64,000 bases of DNA, from contig CAWFFV010000034.1 of the NCBI GenBank assembly GCA_963814985.1, positions 62,001 through 126,000 of the forward strand, in the 5' to 3' direction. Under the pieces are notes generated by a model that did not search any database, was not told the origin of the DNA, and saw nothing but the letters and a program-made list of their open reading frames with translations. Both the position numbers and the translations under genes were made by a program. Positions 1 to 6,722 of this stretch are shown here, one piece after another (position 1 is the stretch's first letter; every line of letters begins with the position of its first letter). This DNA is from CAWFFV01 sp963814985. Its GTDB lineage: Bacteria > Chloroflexota > Ktedonobacteria > Ktedonobacterales > Ktedonobacteraceae.

Positions 1-2
1 TG

Positions 3-575
3 ATTTCGCCTACACCTGGGGTGCGAGATGTCTGGTTTTCCTCGGATTTCACGTCTATTATCAATTACATGTCATATTTTCTCCAGGACGTAGTGCATTA
101 TACGCAACTCTTTCCAGGCCAGAGCCTGGGACAGGGCGTACAAATCTTCTTTCTTGTCTTTACTCTTGCCATCATAGTGTCCTCAATTACCGGAGGCATT
201 GTCTCAGATAAGCTGCAACGCCGCAAGCCCTTTGTCATTGTAGCAAGCCTGCTTATTGCAGTTGGTCTTCTCATCGTCTCATTATTCCCTACCTGGTCGG
301 CCGTCCTCGTTGCGGCGATTATCCTTGGCATTGGGGTCGGAACCTATCTCGCAGTTGACCTTGCGTTAGCCACCCAGATATTGCCGACAGAAGAAGATCG
401 TGGCAAAGATCTTGGCATTATGAACACGGCAATCTTTCTACCGATGGTAATCGCACCTGGGATAGCTGCTCTCGCTCTTGATGTCTTTCAGAGTTATCGC
501 GCTCTGTATCTTATCCTGGCGATTGCAACGGCCTGTTCTGCTCTTCTCATCTTGCCAATCAAGAAAGTACGCTAG
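3..575 (+). CDS. MFS transporter, C-terminal part (cut by window edge)
   Basis: The reading frame is open from base 3, so the gene starts upstream of the window; the GTG at 21 is only the first internal start-like codon. About 190 residues remain, with roughly five to six hydrophobic segments. A loop reading GGIVSDKLQRRKP matches the MFS motif A (G-x-x-x-D-x-x-x-R-R) between the first two helices of the C-terminal half. It is therefore probably the second six-helix bundle of a secondary transporter in the cytoplasmic membrane. The substrate cannot be told from this half. A palindromic repeat follows the stop within 60 bases and may serve as the transcription end. Confidence 0.8.
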   Translation: MSPTPGVRDVWFSSDFTSIINYMSYFLQDVVHYTQLFPGQSLGQGVQIFFLVFTLAIIVSSITGGIVSDKLQRRKPFVIVASLLIAVGLLIVSLFPTWSAVLVAAIILGIGVGTYLAVDLALATQILPTEEDRGKDLGIMNTAIFLPMVIAPGIAALALDVFQSYRALYLILAIATACSALLILPIKKVR

Positions 576-630
576 CGAGGGGCACTGCTCTGTAACTCTG
601 ACGCGAAGATTTCATAAGACAGCAGGATAG

Positions 631-835
631 CATGAGTCATCCTGAATTTTTGTTCGAAAAATTCAGGATGATGTAACTATTCAGGTCCCTTTTTCTGATT
701 CCTCACCGCCTACGGCGCTTCGCGGTTGTTTTATGTGGGTTGCGTGGTTGCGCCGCAACCACGCAACCCACATAAAACAAGAGCGAGCCACTGCAGGTGG
801 CGAGGGAACCTGAATAGTTACCAGGATGACTCATG
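631..835. repeat. Cloverleaf-type palindromic repeat (family A)
   Basis: Outer inverted ends ATGAGTCATCCTG / CAGGATGACTCAT enclose a short hairpin (645-662). A second inverted pair, GTAACTATTCAGGT / ACCTGAATAGTTAC, encloses three hairpins: a small CGCC-rich one, a long perfect palindrome at 728-778 centred on TTGCGCCGCAA, and a small one of the GCCACx-GCA-GGTGGC type. The same plan recurs at 18484, 23825, 40685, 44745 and 57728. It fills the gap between the MFS gene and the convergent reductase gene. Confidence 0.85.
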
Positions 836-896
836 TGAGTGGTTATGGCTACTGGCAGAATAGGGATAGGGTCCTATATGCCATTATCTAAACCTC

Positions 897-1850
897 TTAC
901 GGGTGCTCTTGCAAGAACGTATTGATCTGTGCAAGCTCACTCTCGTTCAGGCGGAACTCGGCAGCGCCGACCAGTTCTTCAATCTGGTCAGGGTGACGGC
1001 TCCCGACAATCGCACCAGTTACAGCAGGATGGCGTAGCGTCCAGGCAATAGCAATCTCTCCAGCCGTACGGTTGTGAGGGAATCCGATCCTGGTCAGCAG
1101 GTTCGCCAATGCCAGATTGCGTGAGAGGCGTGGTTCCTGGAAATCCGGGTTGTTCCTACGCCAGTCATCAGCAGGAAGTTGCTCGATGCGTTCCTTCGTC
1201 ATTGACCCGGTCAGCAAACCAGACGCCATCGGTGAGTAGACAATCACACCAATATTGTGCTCCCGACAAAAATTCAGGATCTCATGTTCAGCATCAGGAT
1301 GGATGAGCGAATAGGGAGGCTGGAGTGAATCAATTGGGGCAATCTTCTGTGCCCGGCGCATCTGCTCCACACTGAAATTTGAGACACCGATAGCGCGAAC
1401 TTTTCCCTCTTGCTTCAGTTCTGCCAGGGTACTCCATCCCTCTTCAATATCGGGATTGGGGTTGGGCCAGTGAATTTGGTACAGGTCAATAACGTCGATA
1501 TCGAGTCGCCTCAAGCTAGCTTCGACCTCATGCCGAATGGATGCTGCTTTCAGACTATTGGAGATTTCGCCGTTGTTATCCCATACCAGCGAACATTTAG
1601 TAAAGATGAAGGGCTTCTCCCGTCCCTTAATCGCCTTGCCGACCACTTCCTCGGAGTGTCCCAGACCATATACCGCGGCAGTATCAATCCAGTTGATGCC
1701 TAGATTCAGCGCACGTTTTATGGTGGTAATGGATTCTTTATCGTCTTGCGAACCCCAGCCAAAGGACCAGCTACCGCCACCGATGGCCCATGCTCCCAGG
1801 CCGAGCGGTGTGATATGCATATCTGTCTTGCCAAGCTGTCGCGTTTTCAT
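897..1850 (-). CDS. Aldo/keto reductase
   Basis: This is an NAD(P)H-dependent reductase of the AKR superfamily ((beta/alpha)8 barrel, cytosolic), about 317 residues, a normal size. The start was placed at the ATG of MKTRQLGKT because an AAAGGAAG ribosome site sits about 10 bases upstream and homology begins there; a longer frame to 1943 has no domain content. The catalytic tetrad is visible: Asp and Tyr in NWIDTAAVYG, Lys in FIFTKC, His in LYQIHWPNP. The C-terminal GAIVGSRHPDQIEE is the usual cofactor-phosphate region. Its physiological substrate is not evident. It stands alone, convergent with the MFS gene. Confidence 0.9.
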   Translation of the reverse strand: MKTRQLGKTDMHITPLGLGAWAIGGGSWSFGWGSQDDKESITTIKRALNLGINWIDTAAVYGLGHSEEVVGKAIKGREKPFIFTKCSLVWDNNGEISNSLKAASIRHEVEASLRRLDIDVIDLYQIHWPNPNPDIEEGWSTLAELKQEGKVRAIGVSNFSVEQMRRAQKIAPIDSLQPPYSLIHPDAEHEILNFCREHNIGVIVYSPMASGLLTGSMTKERIEQLPADDWRRNNPDFQEPRLSRNLALANLLTRIGFPHNRTAGEIAIAWTLRHPAVTGAIVGSRHPDQIEELVGAAEFRLNESELAQINTFLQEHP

Positions 1851-1993
1851 GCTTTTCTGGCTTCCTTTCATCGCACAGTGGTAATCACGCTGTTTCCTTT
1901 GGTACGTATCACCCGTTTCCCAGGTTACACTCTCTCCTGTCAATGTATGATAAAAACTGTCTTCCCCTTTCTCTCCCCGGTTGATAGGGGATA

Positions 1994-3676
1994 TTATCCG
2001 CCCAGAGCCTCTAACAACAGGTCGCCCTCTTCAACAGAGATACGTCCCTCTGCAATCATGTGCAGAATAGCCTTACGCTCCTGTTCTGGATTTATCCCTG
2101 ATGTTCCTGGCTCAGCGGCTGCTGTACTGACCGGACTTTCTGGATAGCGTGGGGCCGCAGGAGCTGCTGGTGGAACAGGCCGCTCAGGAAATGGTGGTAA
2201 TGTGATGTGCAGATTCTTCAGGGCTTGCTCTACAGCTTCCAGTGCGCCCTTAATCCCATCCGTAGCAGCGGAGCGAGCCTGTTCAACAATTTGTTCTACT
2301 CGCTCCTGATCCATGTGCCACTCACGATCATGGATACGCATATGTATGCTATCGCCTCTGCGCCCTGGCCTCTTGCTGTAGCGTCTCTTTTCCTCGAACC
2401 TGCGCTGTTGTCCTTCGGCGTAATGTTGAGCCTGTTGTTCAGCATTACTTGTATCACTACCAACAAAGTTGCTACCTGACGACGAGGTAGCTTCGTTGAT
2501 CGCGGCAGAGATCTCATGGTGAAAATCGCGCCCTAGCCTCTCCATTTCACGCGCAAACTCAGACATATCATGCCCAAAATTTCCCCATGAACTACCACTA
2601 CTCTGGCTACTTCGTGGACTCGCGTTACCTTGCAGATGGAGATCACCACCTGCATGCAGTTCGAGTTGTGCTGATCCGTCACCGTAGACCAGATTGACCA
2701 GATTACCAGCAGTGCCGGACGTGATTGAGTGGCTTCTGACATCTCCACCAACAGTTGCACGAATACTCAGGTTTGCATTCTCTGGTAGTGTTATACGTGC
2801 ATCTGCACCAACATGGAGACGAGTCACGCTTCCAGCGGGAAAAGCGGCCTGCATCTGCAAATCTGCACCGATGGTACCCACCTGGGTACTCCCATGCAGT
2901 CCTTGCAAATTAGCATCAGAACCAATATTACTGACCTGTACATTTCCCCCAATACCAGTAAATTTCGCATCACTACCTATGGCTCCTATCGTGACATCAC
3001 CCTGGATATCGCGTAGTTTACAATCACTGCCGACATTGCCAGCTTGCACACGAGCAGCACCGATGATTGTCAGGTCACTACCAACATTTCCAATTGTCAC
3101 TTCAGCACTTGCACTGCTTTGTATATGACAATCACTACCAACATTGCCCATCTGGAGACGAGATACTCCCTCCACCTTACTATCTCCCCCCACATACTCC
3201 AGCGTAATCTCGGCGCTACCGCCTCCCTGTACCTGACAATCACCCTGGATGCGACCACAGTGCAATATCCCTATTCCCCCTTGCACATCCAGGTCACCAT
3301 CCACATTACTCGTCGTAGCCTCAACAACTCTATCCAATGTCAGGTCGTCACCAATATATCCAATCTTCACCAGGGCAATCTCTGAGAGCGAAGCTCCATT
3401 GCCAATATCCCCGATCGTGACTTCCCGCACATTCTCAATTGTTGTATCATTACCTATGCTCCCAACATGGACAGCAATCTCAACGGGCACCCATACTGTA
3501 AGAGAATCCTTGATATTGCCCATCATCAATGTATCGCCCTCCACCTGAGTCTCAGCACTCTGATCATCAGTTTCAACCTGGATGCTTTGCTCCTCCCACC
3601 CATGAATATTGAGATCGCCATTGACGGCAGAGAGTACTACTCTGTGGATTGTGTCAGCAGGAAACATCTGTTGCAT
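1994..3676 (-). CDS. DUF4097-like beta-repeat protein with SHOCT-like C-terminus
   Basis: About 560 residues. Residues ~1-50 resemble the start of DUF4097-type beta-helix proteins. A long middle part repeats a ~20-residue unit with the core NVGSD / NIGSD / TIGAD, which predicts a right-handed beta-solenoid. A low-complexity helical, charged stretch follows, then a Pro-rich linker. The last ~27 residues (ILHMIAEGRISVEEGDLL) match the SHOCT-like/YvlB helical hairpin. The frame opens at ATG 3739, but the ATG at 3676 has an AAAGGA upstream and was preferred; this is uncertain. It lies directly downstream of the DUF2089 gene, which ends in a similar SVEEAMRLL hairpin, so the two probably form an envelope-stress type operon. 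The precise function is unknown. Confidence 0.75.
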   Translation of the reverse strand: MQQMFPADTIHRVVLSAVNGDLNIHGWEEQSIQVETDDQSAETQVEGDTLMMGNIKDSLTVWVPVEIAVHVGSIGNDTTIENVREVTIGDIGNGASLSEIALVKIGYIGDDLTLDRVVEATTSNVDGDLDVQGGIGILHCGRIQGDCQVQGGGSAEITLEYVGGDSKVEGVSRLQMGNVGSDCHIQSSASAEVTIGNVGSDLTIIGAARVQAGNVGSDCKLRDIQGDVTIGAIGSDAKFTGIGGNVQVSNIGSDANLQGLHGSTQVGTIGADLQMQAAFPAGSVTRLHVGADARITLPENANLSIRATVGGDVRSHSITSGTAGNLVNLVYGDGSAQLELHAGGDLHLQGNASPRSSQSSGSSWGNFGHDMSEFAREMERLGRDFHHEISAAINEATSSSGSNFVGSDTSNAEQQAQHYAEGQQRRFEEKRRYSKRPGRRGDSIHMRIHDREWHMDQERVEQIVEQARSAATDGIKGALEAVEQALKNLHITLPPFPERPVPPAAPAAPRYPESPVSTAAAEPGTSGINPEQERKAILHMIAEGRISVEEGDLLLEALGG

Positions 3677-3743
3677 TGTCTTTCTATTCCTTTCTGTTAT
3701 GCGATAAAAATCTCTAAATGGCATTTTGATACTATCCATTGTG

Positions 3744-4103
3744 CTAACTTTTCAGTAACCGCATGGCCTCTTCAACACTGATCTCTTTAGAGGCAAGCCT
3801 GTCGAGAACAGTACGGCGTTCTACTTGTCCATCGTTCTCCGGGCTACCACCTAGCGCAGCCACTATTTCATCCAGGCGGCTACGGGCAGTGTTATAGGCT
3901 ACATTCATTTCTACGGCCAGCTTCTGAATATTGCCCCGGTACTTCACCATCAATTCCACAAAATCAAGTTGTTCACGGGTCAGGCGACCAACCCAGCCAA
4001 GGCTAAAACGTCCCTCAATCACAATACCGCTTTCAGGACATTCCAACCGGGTCACAATCAGTTCGCCGCCGCTAACAGGGTCTCTCGTTATCAGGGGATA
4101 CAA
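3744..4103 (-). CDS. DUF2089 family regulator
   Basis: 119 residues. The start is a TTG at 4103, preceded by AAAGGAG ten bases upstream. The order matches DUF2089: an N-terminal ribbon-like segment, GRFSLGWVGRLTREQLDF, a helix-turn-helix-like block (NIQKLAVEMNVAYNTARSRLDE), and a C-terminal EISVEEAMRLL hairpin. Family members normally carry a CPxCG...CPxCG zinc ribbon. Here the knuckles read DPVSGG and CPESG, so three of four cysteines are missing and zinc binding is unlikely. It precedes the beta-repeat gene by a few bases (stop TAG, then ATG), suggesting cotranscription. A DNA-binding role is inferred, not shown. Confidence 0.8.
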   Translation of the reverse strand: MYPLITRDPVSGGELIVTRLECPESGIVIEGRFSLGWVGRLTREQLDFVELMVKYRGNIQKLAVEMNVAYNTARSRLDEIVAALGGSPENDGQVERRTVLDRLASKEISVEEAMRLLKS

Positions 4104-4206
4104 TTCTAAAATTCTCCTTTTGTCTGGCGTTTATTGTCAATCACAAGGAAATAATAACATATAAAAATAAAAATTGTCAATGAAAATGGTAATTAAAGTC
4201 ATTTTA

Positions 4207-4296
4207 TTGGTAATAATTTGCATAATGTTGTTGCTGGTAGCAGAGTTTGCACCACAAACTCTGCTACCAGCAACAACATGATGAAATTATTACCAA
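4207..4296. repeat. Long imperfect palindrome in divergent intergenic region
   Basis: Outer arms TTGGTAATAATTT / AAATTATTACCAA and inner arms 4225-4279 (centre TTTGCACCACAAA) pair across the whole 90 bases with small bulges. The centre is a variant of the GTTGCGCCGCAAC core found in family A, but the flanking hairpins are absent. It lies between the divergently transcribed DUF2089 and XRE genes, so it could be a bidirectional terminator-like element or a solo core of the repeat family. Confidence 0.7.
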
Positions 4297-4379
4297 CTAC
4301 AAATTCTACAGGTAAAAGAATGTCTTACATGTAGAATTTTCCCATTATATCCTCTTTTATCCCTTTGTATCACGAGTGC

Positions 4380-4408
4380 TTGACAGGGAATTTGTCAGTA
4401 TATATAAT
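4380..4408 (+). promoter_or_regulatory. Consensus sigma-70 type promoter with overlapping inverted repeat
   Basis: TTGACA (4380-4385), a 17-base spacer and TATAAT (4403-4408) match the housekeeping promoter consensus exactly. The -35 box is the left arm of an inverted repeat, TGACA-N7-TGTCA (4381-4397). A protein bound there would cover the -35 element and block transcription. The downstream gene encodes an XRE-type DNA-binding protein, so autorepression is a reasonable inference. Confidence 0.7.
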
Positions 4409-4462
4409 AATCCGAGTCATATAGGTAGTTGTGTGATTAATGGTTAAGTGAGGACGTATGGC

Positions 4463-5878
4463 ATGATGGTGGAAATGGCAATACCAAACGAAAAGCTAGA
4501 GACAGCAAGAATGCGCAAGCGCTGGAGCGTTGCGGTCGCAAGCGAAAAGGCTGGCGTAAGCGTGAATACCTTCAACCGTTGGGAGCGCGGCTTGCAAGTT
4601 CCGCAGTTAGGGACCCTTGATCTTGTATGTAAAGCGTTTGATCTCCCACCGGAGGAACTCGGCTTTGAGCGTGCAATTACAGCGAAAAGAAAACCCCAGG
4701 AAAAAAAAGCAAGCCACATAACAACAAAGAATGCTATCACCTCCGACCAGATACCAATCCATGTATCCTCTGAAACTGGCAGATTGGCAGACATTATGCC
4801 TTCCCAGCCAGTTATTGATGAGGTGCAAGGTTGTGTTGAGCAGGCAAGGAGGAGTCTTGATAGTATGAGTCAGCGACAGAGCGAAAAAGGTGGCGGTGGA
4901 GAGGTTTCACGGCGACAGGCTATTACCGCACTGATCGGTACAACGGCAGCAGTTTTTGGATTGACGCAAAGTGCACATGCGCAACTACTCTCTCCTGGAG
5001 AAGTATTGTCACTTTGCACAATGAATATTCCCTTGATATGGCAACTCTATTTTGAAGGTGGATTAGCGGAGGTTGGACAAATCCTACCTGGTTATCTCTC
5101 CCAACTGACGGCACTGGCCAAAAACTCATCCCACTACCAGCGCAGGGCTGCCAGTATGGCTTCGCAAGGATACCAACTCGCATCGCTTCTGGCATTGCAA
5201 AGCCAGAATTTTGGTACTGCCCAGACCTATGCCCAGTGGGCATTCGAGTATGGCAAGCAGACTGAAGATTTTAATCTGCAAACAGCCTCACTCATCCGTC
5301 TGGCACTGGTCTATTTTTATCTTAAACGTGCAGAGCCAAGATTGCATGCCTATCAAAAGGCCCTGACATGTAGTCACAATTCTTCACCTCTTTTACAGGG
5401 ACGAGTCTATATTGGGTTGACAGAGGCTTACAGTAAACTTGGAAATCGGCAAGATGCTCAGCATTGTCTGGAACTTGCTCATAGCACCTTCCCAGAGCGC
5501 CCTGAAGAAGATCCGAACTTCTCCTATACACATTTCAATGCCAGCTCGCTTTCTTCATTTGAAGGAAAGATGTATTTGAACCTGGATCAACCCAGGCAGG
5601 CCTGGAATTCTTTTGCGCGGCTTGATAAGATCGTACCCAACACCCTGATACCAAACCGTGTTGAGCTAACTGTTCATCAGGCTGCGACCGCCTGTGCTAT
5701 GGGGGAGTTGGAGCAAACATATGCCTATGTGGAGTGTGCCGTGACATCGGCATTAGCCATGGGCAGTCAGTTGCGTTGTAATGAAGCCTATCATGTTTAT
5801 GAGCATATGCTACAGAAGTGGAAGAATGAGCCAAAAGTGAAGACGCTGGGGGAAATGTTCCTTACAAAGAACTTCTAG
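4463..5878 (+). CDS. XRE-family regulator with internal twin-Arg-like segment and TPR-like tail
   Basis: About 471 residues. The start ATG at 4463 follows GAGG at a normal distance. Residues ~8-65 form a Cro/C1-type helix-turn-helix (MRKRWSVAVASEKAGVSVNTFNRWERG). A basic, Ser-rich linker leads to GGEVSRRQAITALIGTTAA, then a hydrophobic run ending in AHAQ. This looks like a twin-arginine signal but lies ~150 residues into the protein. The C-terminal ~300 residues are helical repeats (GRVYIGLTEAYSKLGNRQDA) of TPR-like type. A cytosolic or membrane-tethered transcription factor sensing a ligand or partner through the TPR part is inferred. Its promoter carries an inverted repeat that could be its operator. 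Confidence 0.8.
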   Translation: MMVEMAIPNEKLETARMRKRWSVAVASEKAGVSVNTFNRWERGLQVPQLGTLDLVCKAFDLPPEELGFERAITAKRKPQEKKASHITTKNAITSDQIPIHVSSETGRLADIMPSQPVIDEVQGCVEQARRSLDSMSQRQSEKGGGGEVSRRQAITALIGTTAAVFGLTQSAHAQLLSPGEVLSLCTMNIPLIWQLYFEGGLAEVGQILPGYLSQLTALAKNSSHYQRRAASMASQGYQLASLLALQSQNFGTAQTYAQWAFEYGKQTEDFNLQTASLIRLALVYFYLKRAEPRLHAYQKALTCSHNSSPLLQGRVYIGLTEAYSKLGNRQDAQHCLELAHSTFPERPEEDPNFSYTHFNASSLSSFEGKMYLNLDQPRQAWNSFARLDKIVPNTLIPNRVELTVHQAATACAMGELEQTYAYVECAVTSALAMGSQLRCNEAYHVYEHMLQKWKNEPKVKTLGEMFLTKNF

Positions 5879-5913
5879 TCTTCTCTATCTCTGTCATTAT
5901 TCTCTTTTGGCCG

Positions 5914-6162
5914 CTAACGTGGGAGGATGTTCTCTCTGAGGCGAATTCCTTCCACGTTCTCCAGTGTGTACTTATGTCCGGCGATTTGGGAGAGGGCTAC
6001 GAGAACTTTCTCAGCCTCTTGTCGACTCACCCATGCGCCAATCTCCATAAGATACTCAATTCTCAATGGAACACCGGCGGCCTGAGCTAATGCTTGCGAA
6101 GTTAGCCCTTGCTGTGTCCAGCGGATCTGTTGCAATGTAGGTTTATCCGTTGTCGCCGCCAT
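5914..6162 (-). CDS. Small helix-turn-helix-like protein
   Basis: 82 residues. Its ATG follows directly on the TAA of the upstream gene, so translation is probably coupled. The segment QQGLTSQALAQAAGVPLRIEYLMEIG fits a helix-turn-helix of the XRE/MerR kind (helix, LAQAAGV turn, recognition helix), followed by EKVLVALSQIAGHKYTLENVEGI. No other domain is visible. It is convergent with the XRE-TPR gene. A small DNA-binding or accessory regulator is the likeliest role, but no target is known. Confidence 0.65.
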   Translation of the reverse strand: MAATTDKPTLQQIRWTQQGLTSQALAQAAGVPLRIEYLMEIGAWVSRQEAEKVLVALSQIAGHKYTLENVEGIRLRENILPR

Positions 6163-6381
6163 TTAGCGCATCACCTTGTTATAAGTTTCACACACAACCT
6201 TAATGGCTTCTTGCTCTCCGACAAGGGCACCAAGTTGTTCCTGGTAGGCTCCCAGCCTGCGATATTTGTGTTGGATCATGTCGTGAGAGGCAACCATCGC
6301 AAAGCCAGAAAGCATCCGTTGTAGCGCCTCACACTCCCATTCAATACATTGACGCATTTGTGCCACTTCACTGTATGCCAT
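6163..6381 (-). CDS. Small conserved helical protein (paralogue of 27838-28092)
   Basis: 72 residues, starting at an ATG (6381) with AAAGGAG six bases upstream; the longer frame upstream is not coding. The protein is all-helical and reads ECEALQRMLSGFAMVASHD, then KYRRLGAY, LVGEQEA and TYNKV. The same spaced pattern (ECQALQ...VASH...KY..L..Y...LVGEE.A...TYN) occurs in the gene at 27838, which shows that both are real genes of one family. It forms a two-gene operon with the small HTH-like gene downstream. Its function is unknown; a toxin-antitoxin-like or regulator-accessory role is conceivable but not supported by a known motif. Confidence 0.7.
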   Translation of the reverse strand: MAYSEVAQMRQCIEWECEALQRMLSGFAMVASHDMIQHKYRRLGAYQEQLGALVGEQEAIKVVCETYNKVMR

Positions 6382-6722
6382 AAAAAACTCCTTTTTGCTC
6401 TCCACTATTGCCATAATAAGAGAGAGGCATTTGTTATGGGTTGTTATGACCCGAGCTTTCATATCCCCTGAAACGTTCATATCGAGGAAAGCGCCTGTTC
6501 TTAGGGTAGGGGAAAAGCGTTCTCCGAACCTGCCGACTATATGGACTGGCCTCTGGTTGATCAGATGAACCGATGGATTGAGTACTTGCTTGCATATATT
6601 CCTCTTCAAGAGTATAGTTGTGGGAAGCAAAATTGTCTTACCGTTAGTTGCCGTTTTTCTTGCCGTTAGTTGCCGTTTTTCTTCGACGGCTCCTCAGACT
6701 TTCCTTTTGAGGAGAACCCTTG
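6382..6722. promoter_or_regulatory. Divergent intergenic region with 22-bp tandem repeat
   Basis: A perfect direct repeat of a 22-base unit (6641-6662 and 6663-6684, beginning CCGTTAGTTGCCG) lies about 25 bases upstream of the GAGGAG ribosome site of the STAND gene. Tandem sites next to a start are typical of operator or activator pairs. It could also be simple slippage. I see no clear -35/-10 pair in the rest of the gap. Confidence 0.45.

Noticed and set aside
2207..3548. Plus-strand frames of 67-144 codons opposite the beta-repeat gene
   Set aside because: Mirror frames created by the repetitive codon pattern of the real minus-strand gene.
6641..6684. 22-base tandem repeat as the start of a CRISPR or minisatellite
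   Set aside because: Only two units with no spacer; kept as a possible regulatory duplication.
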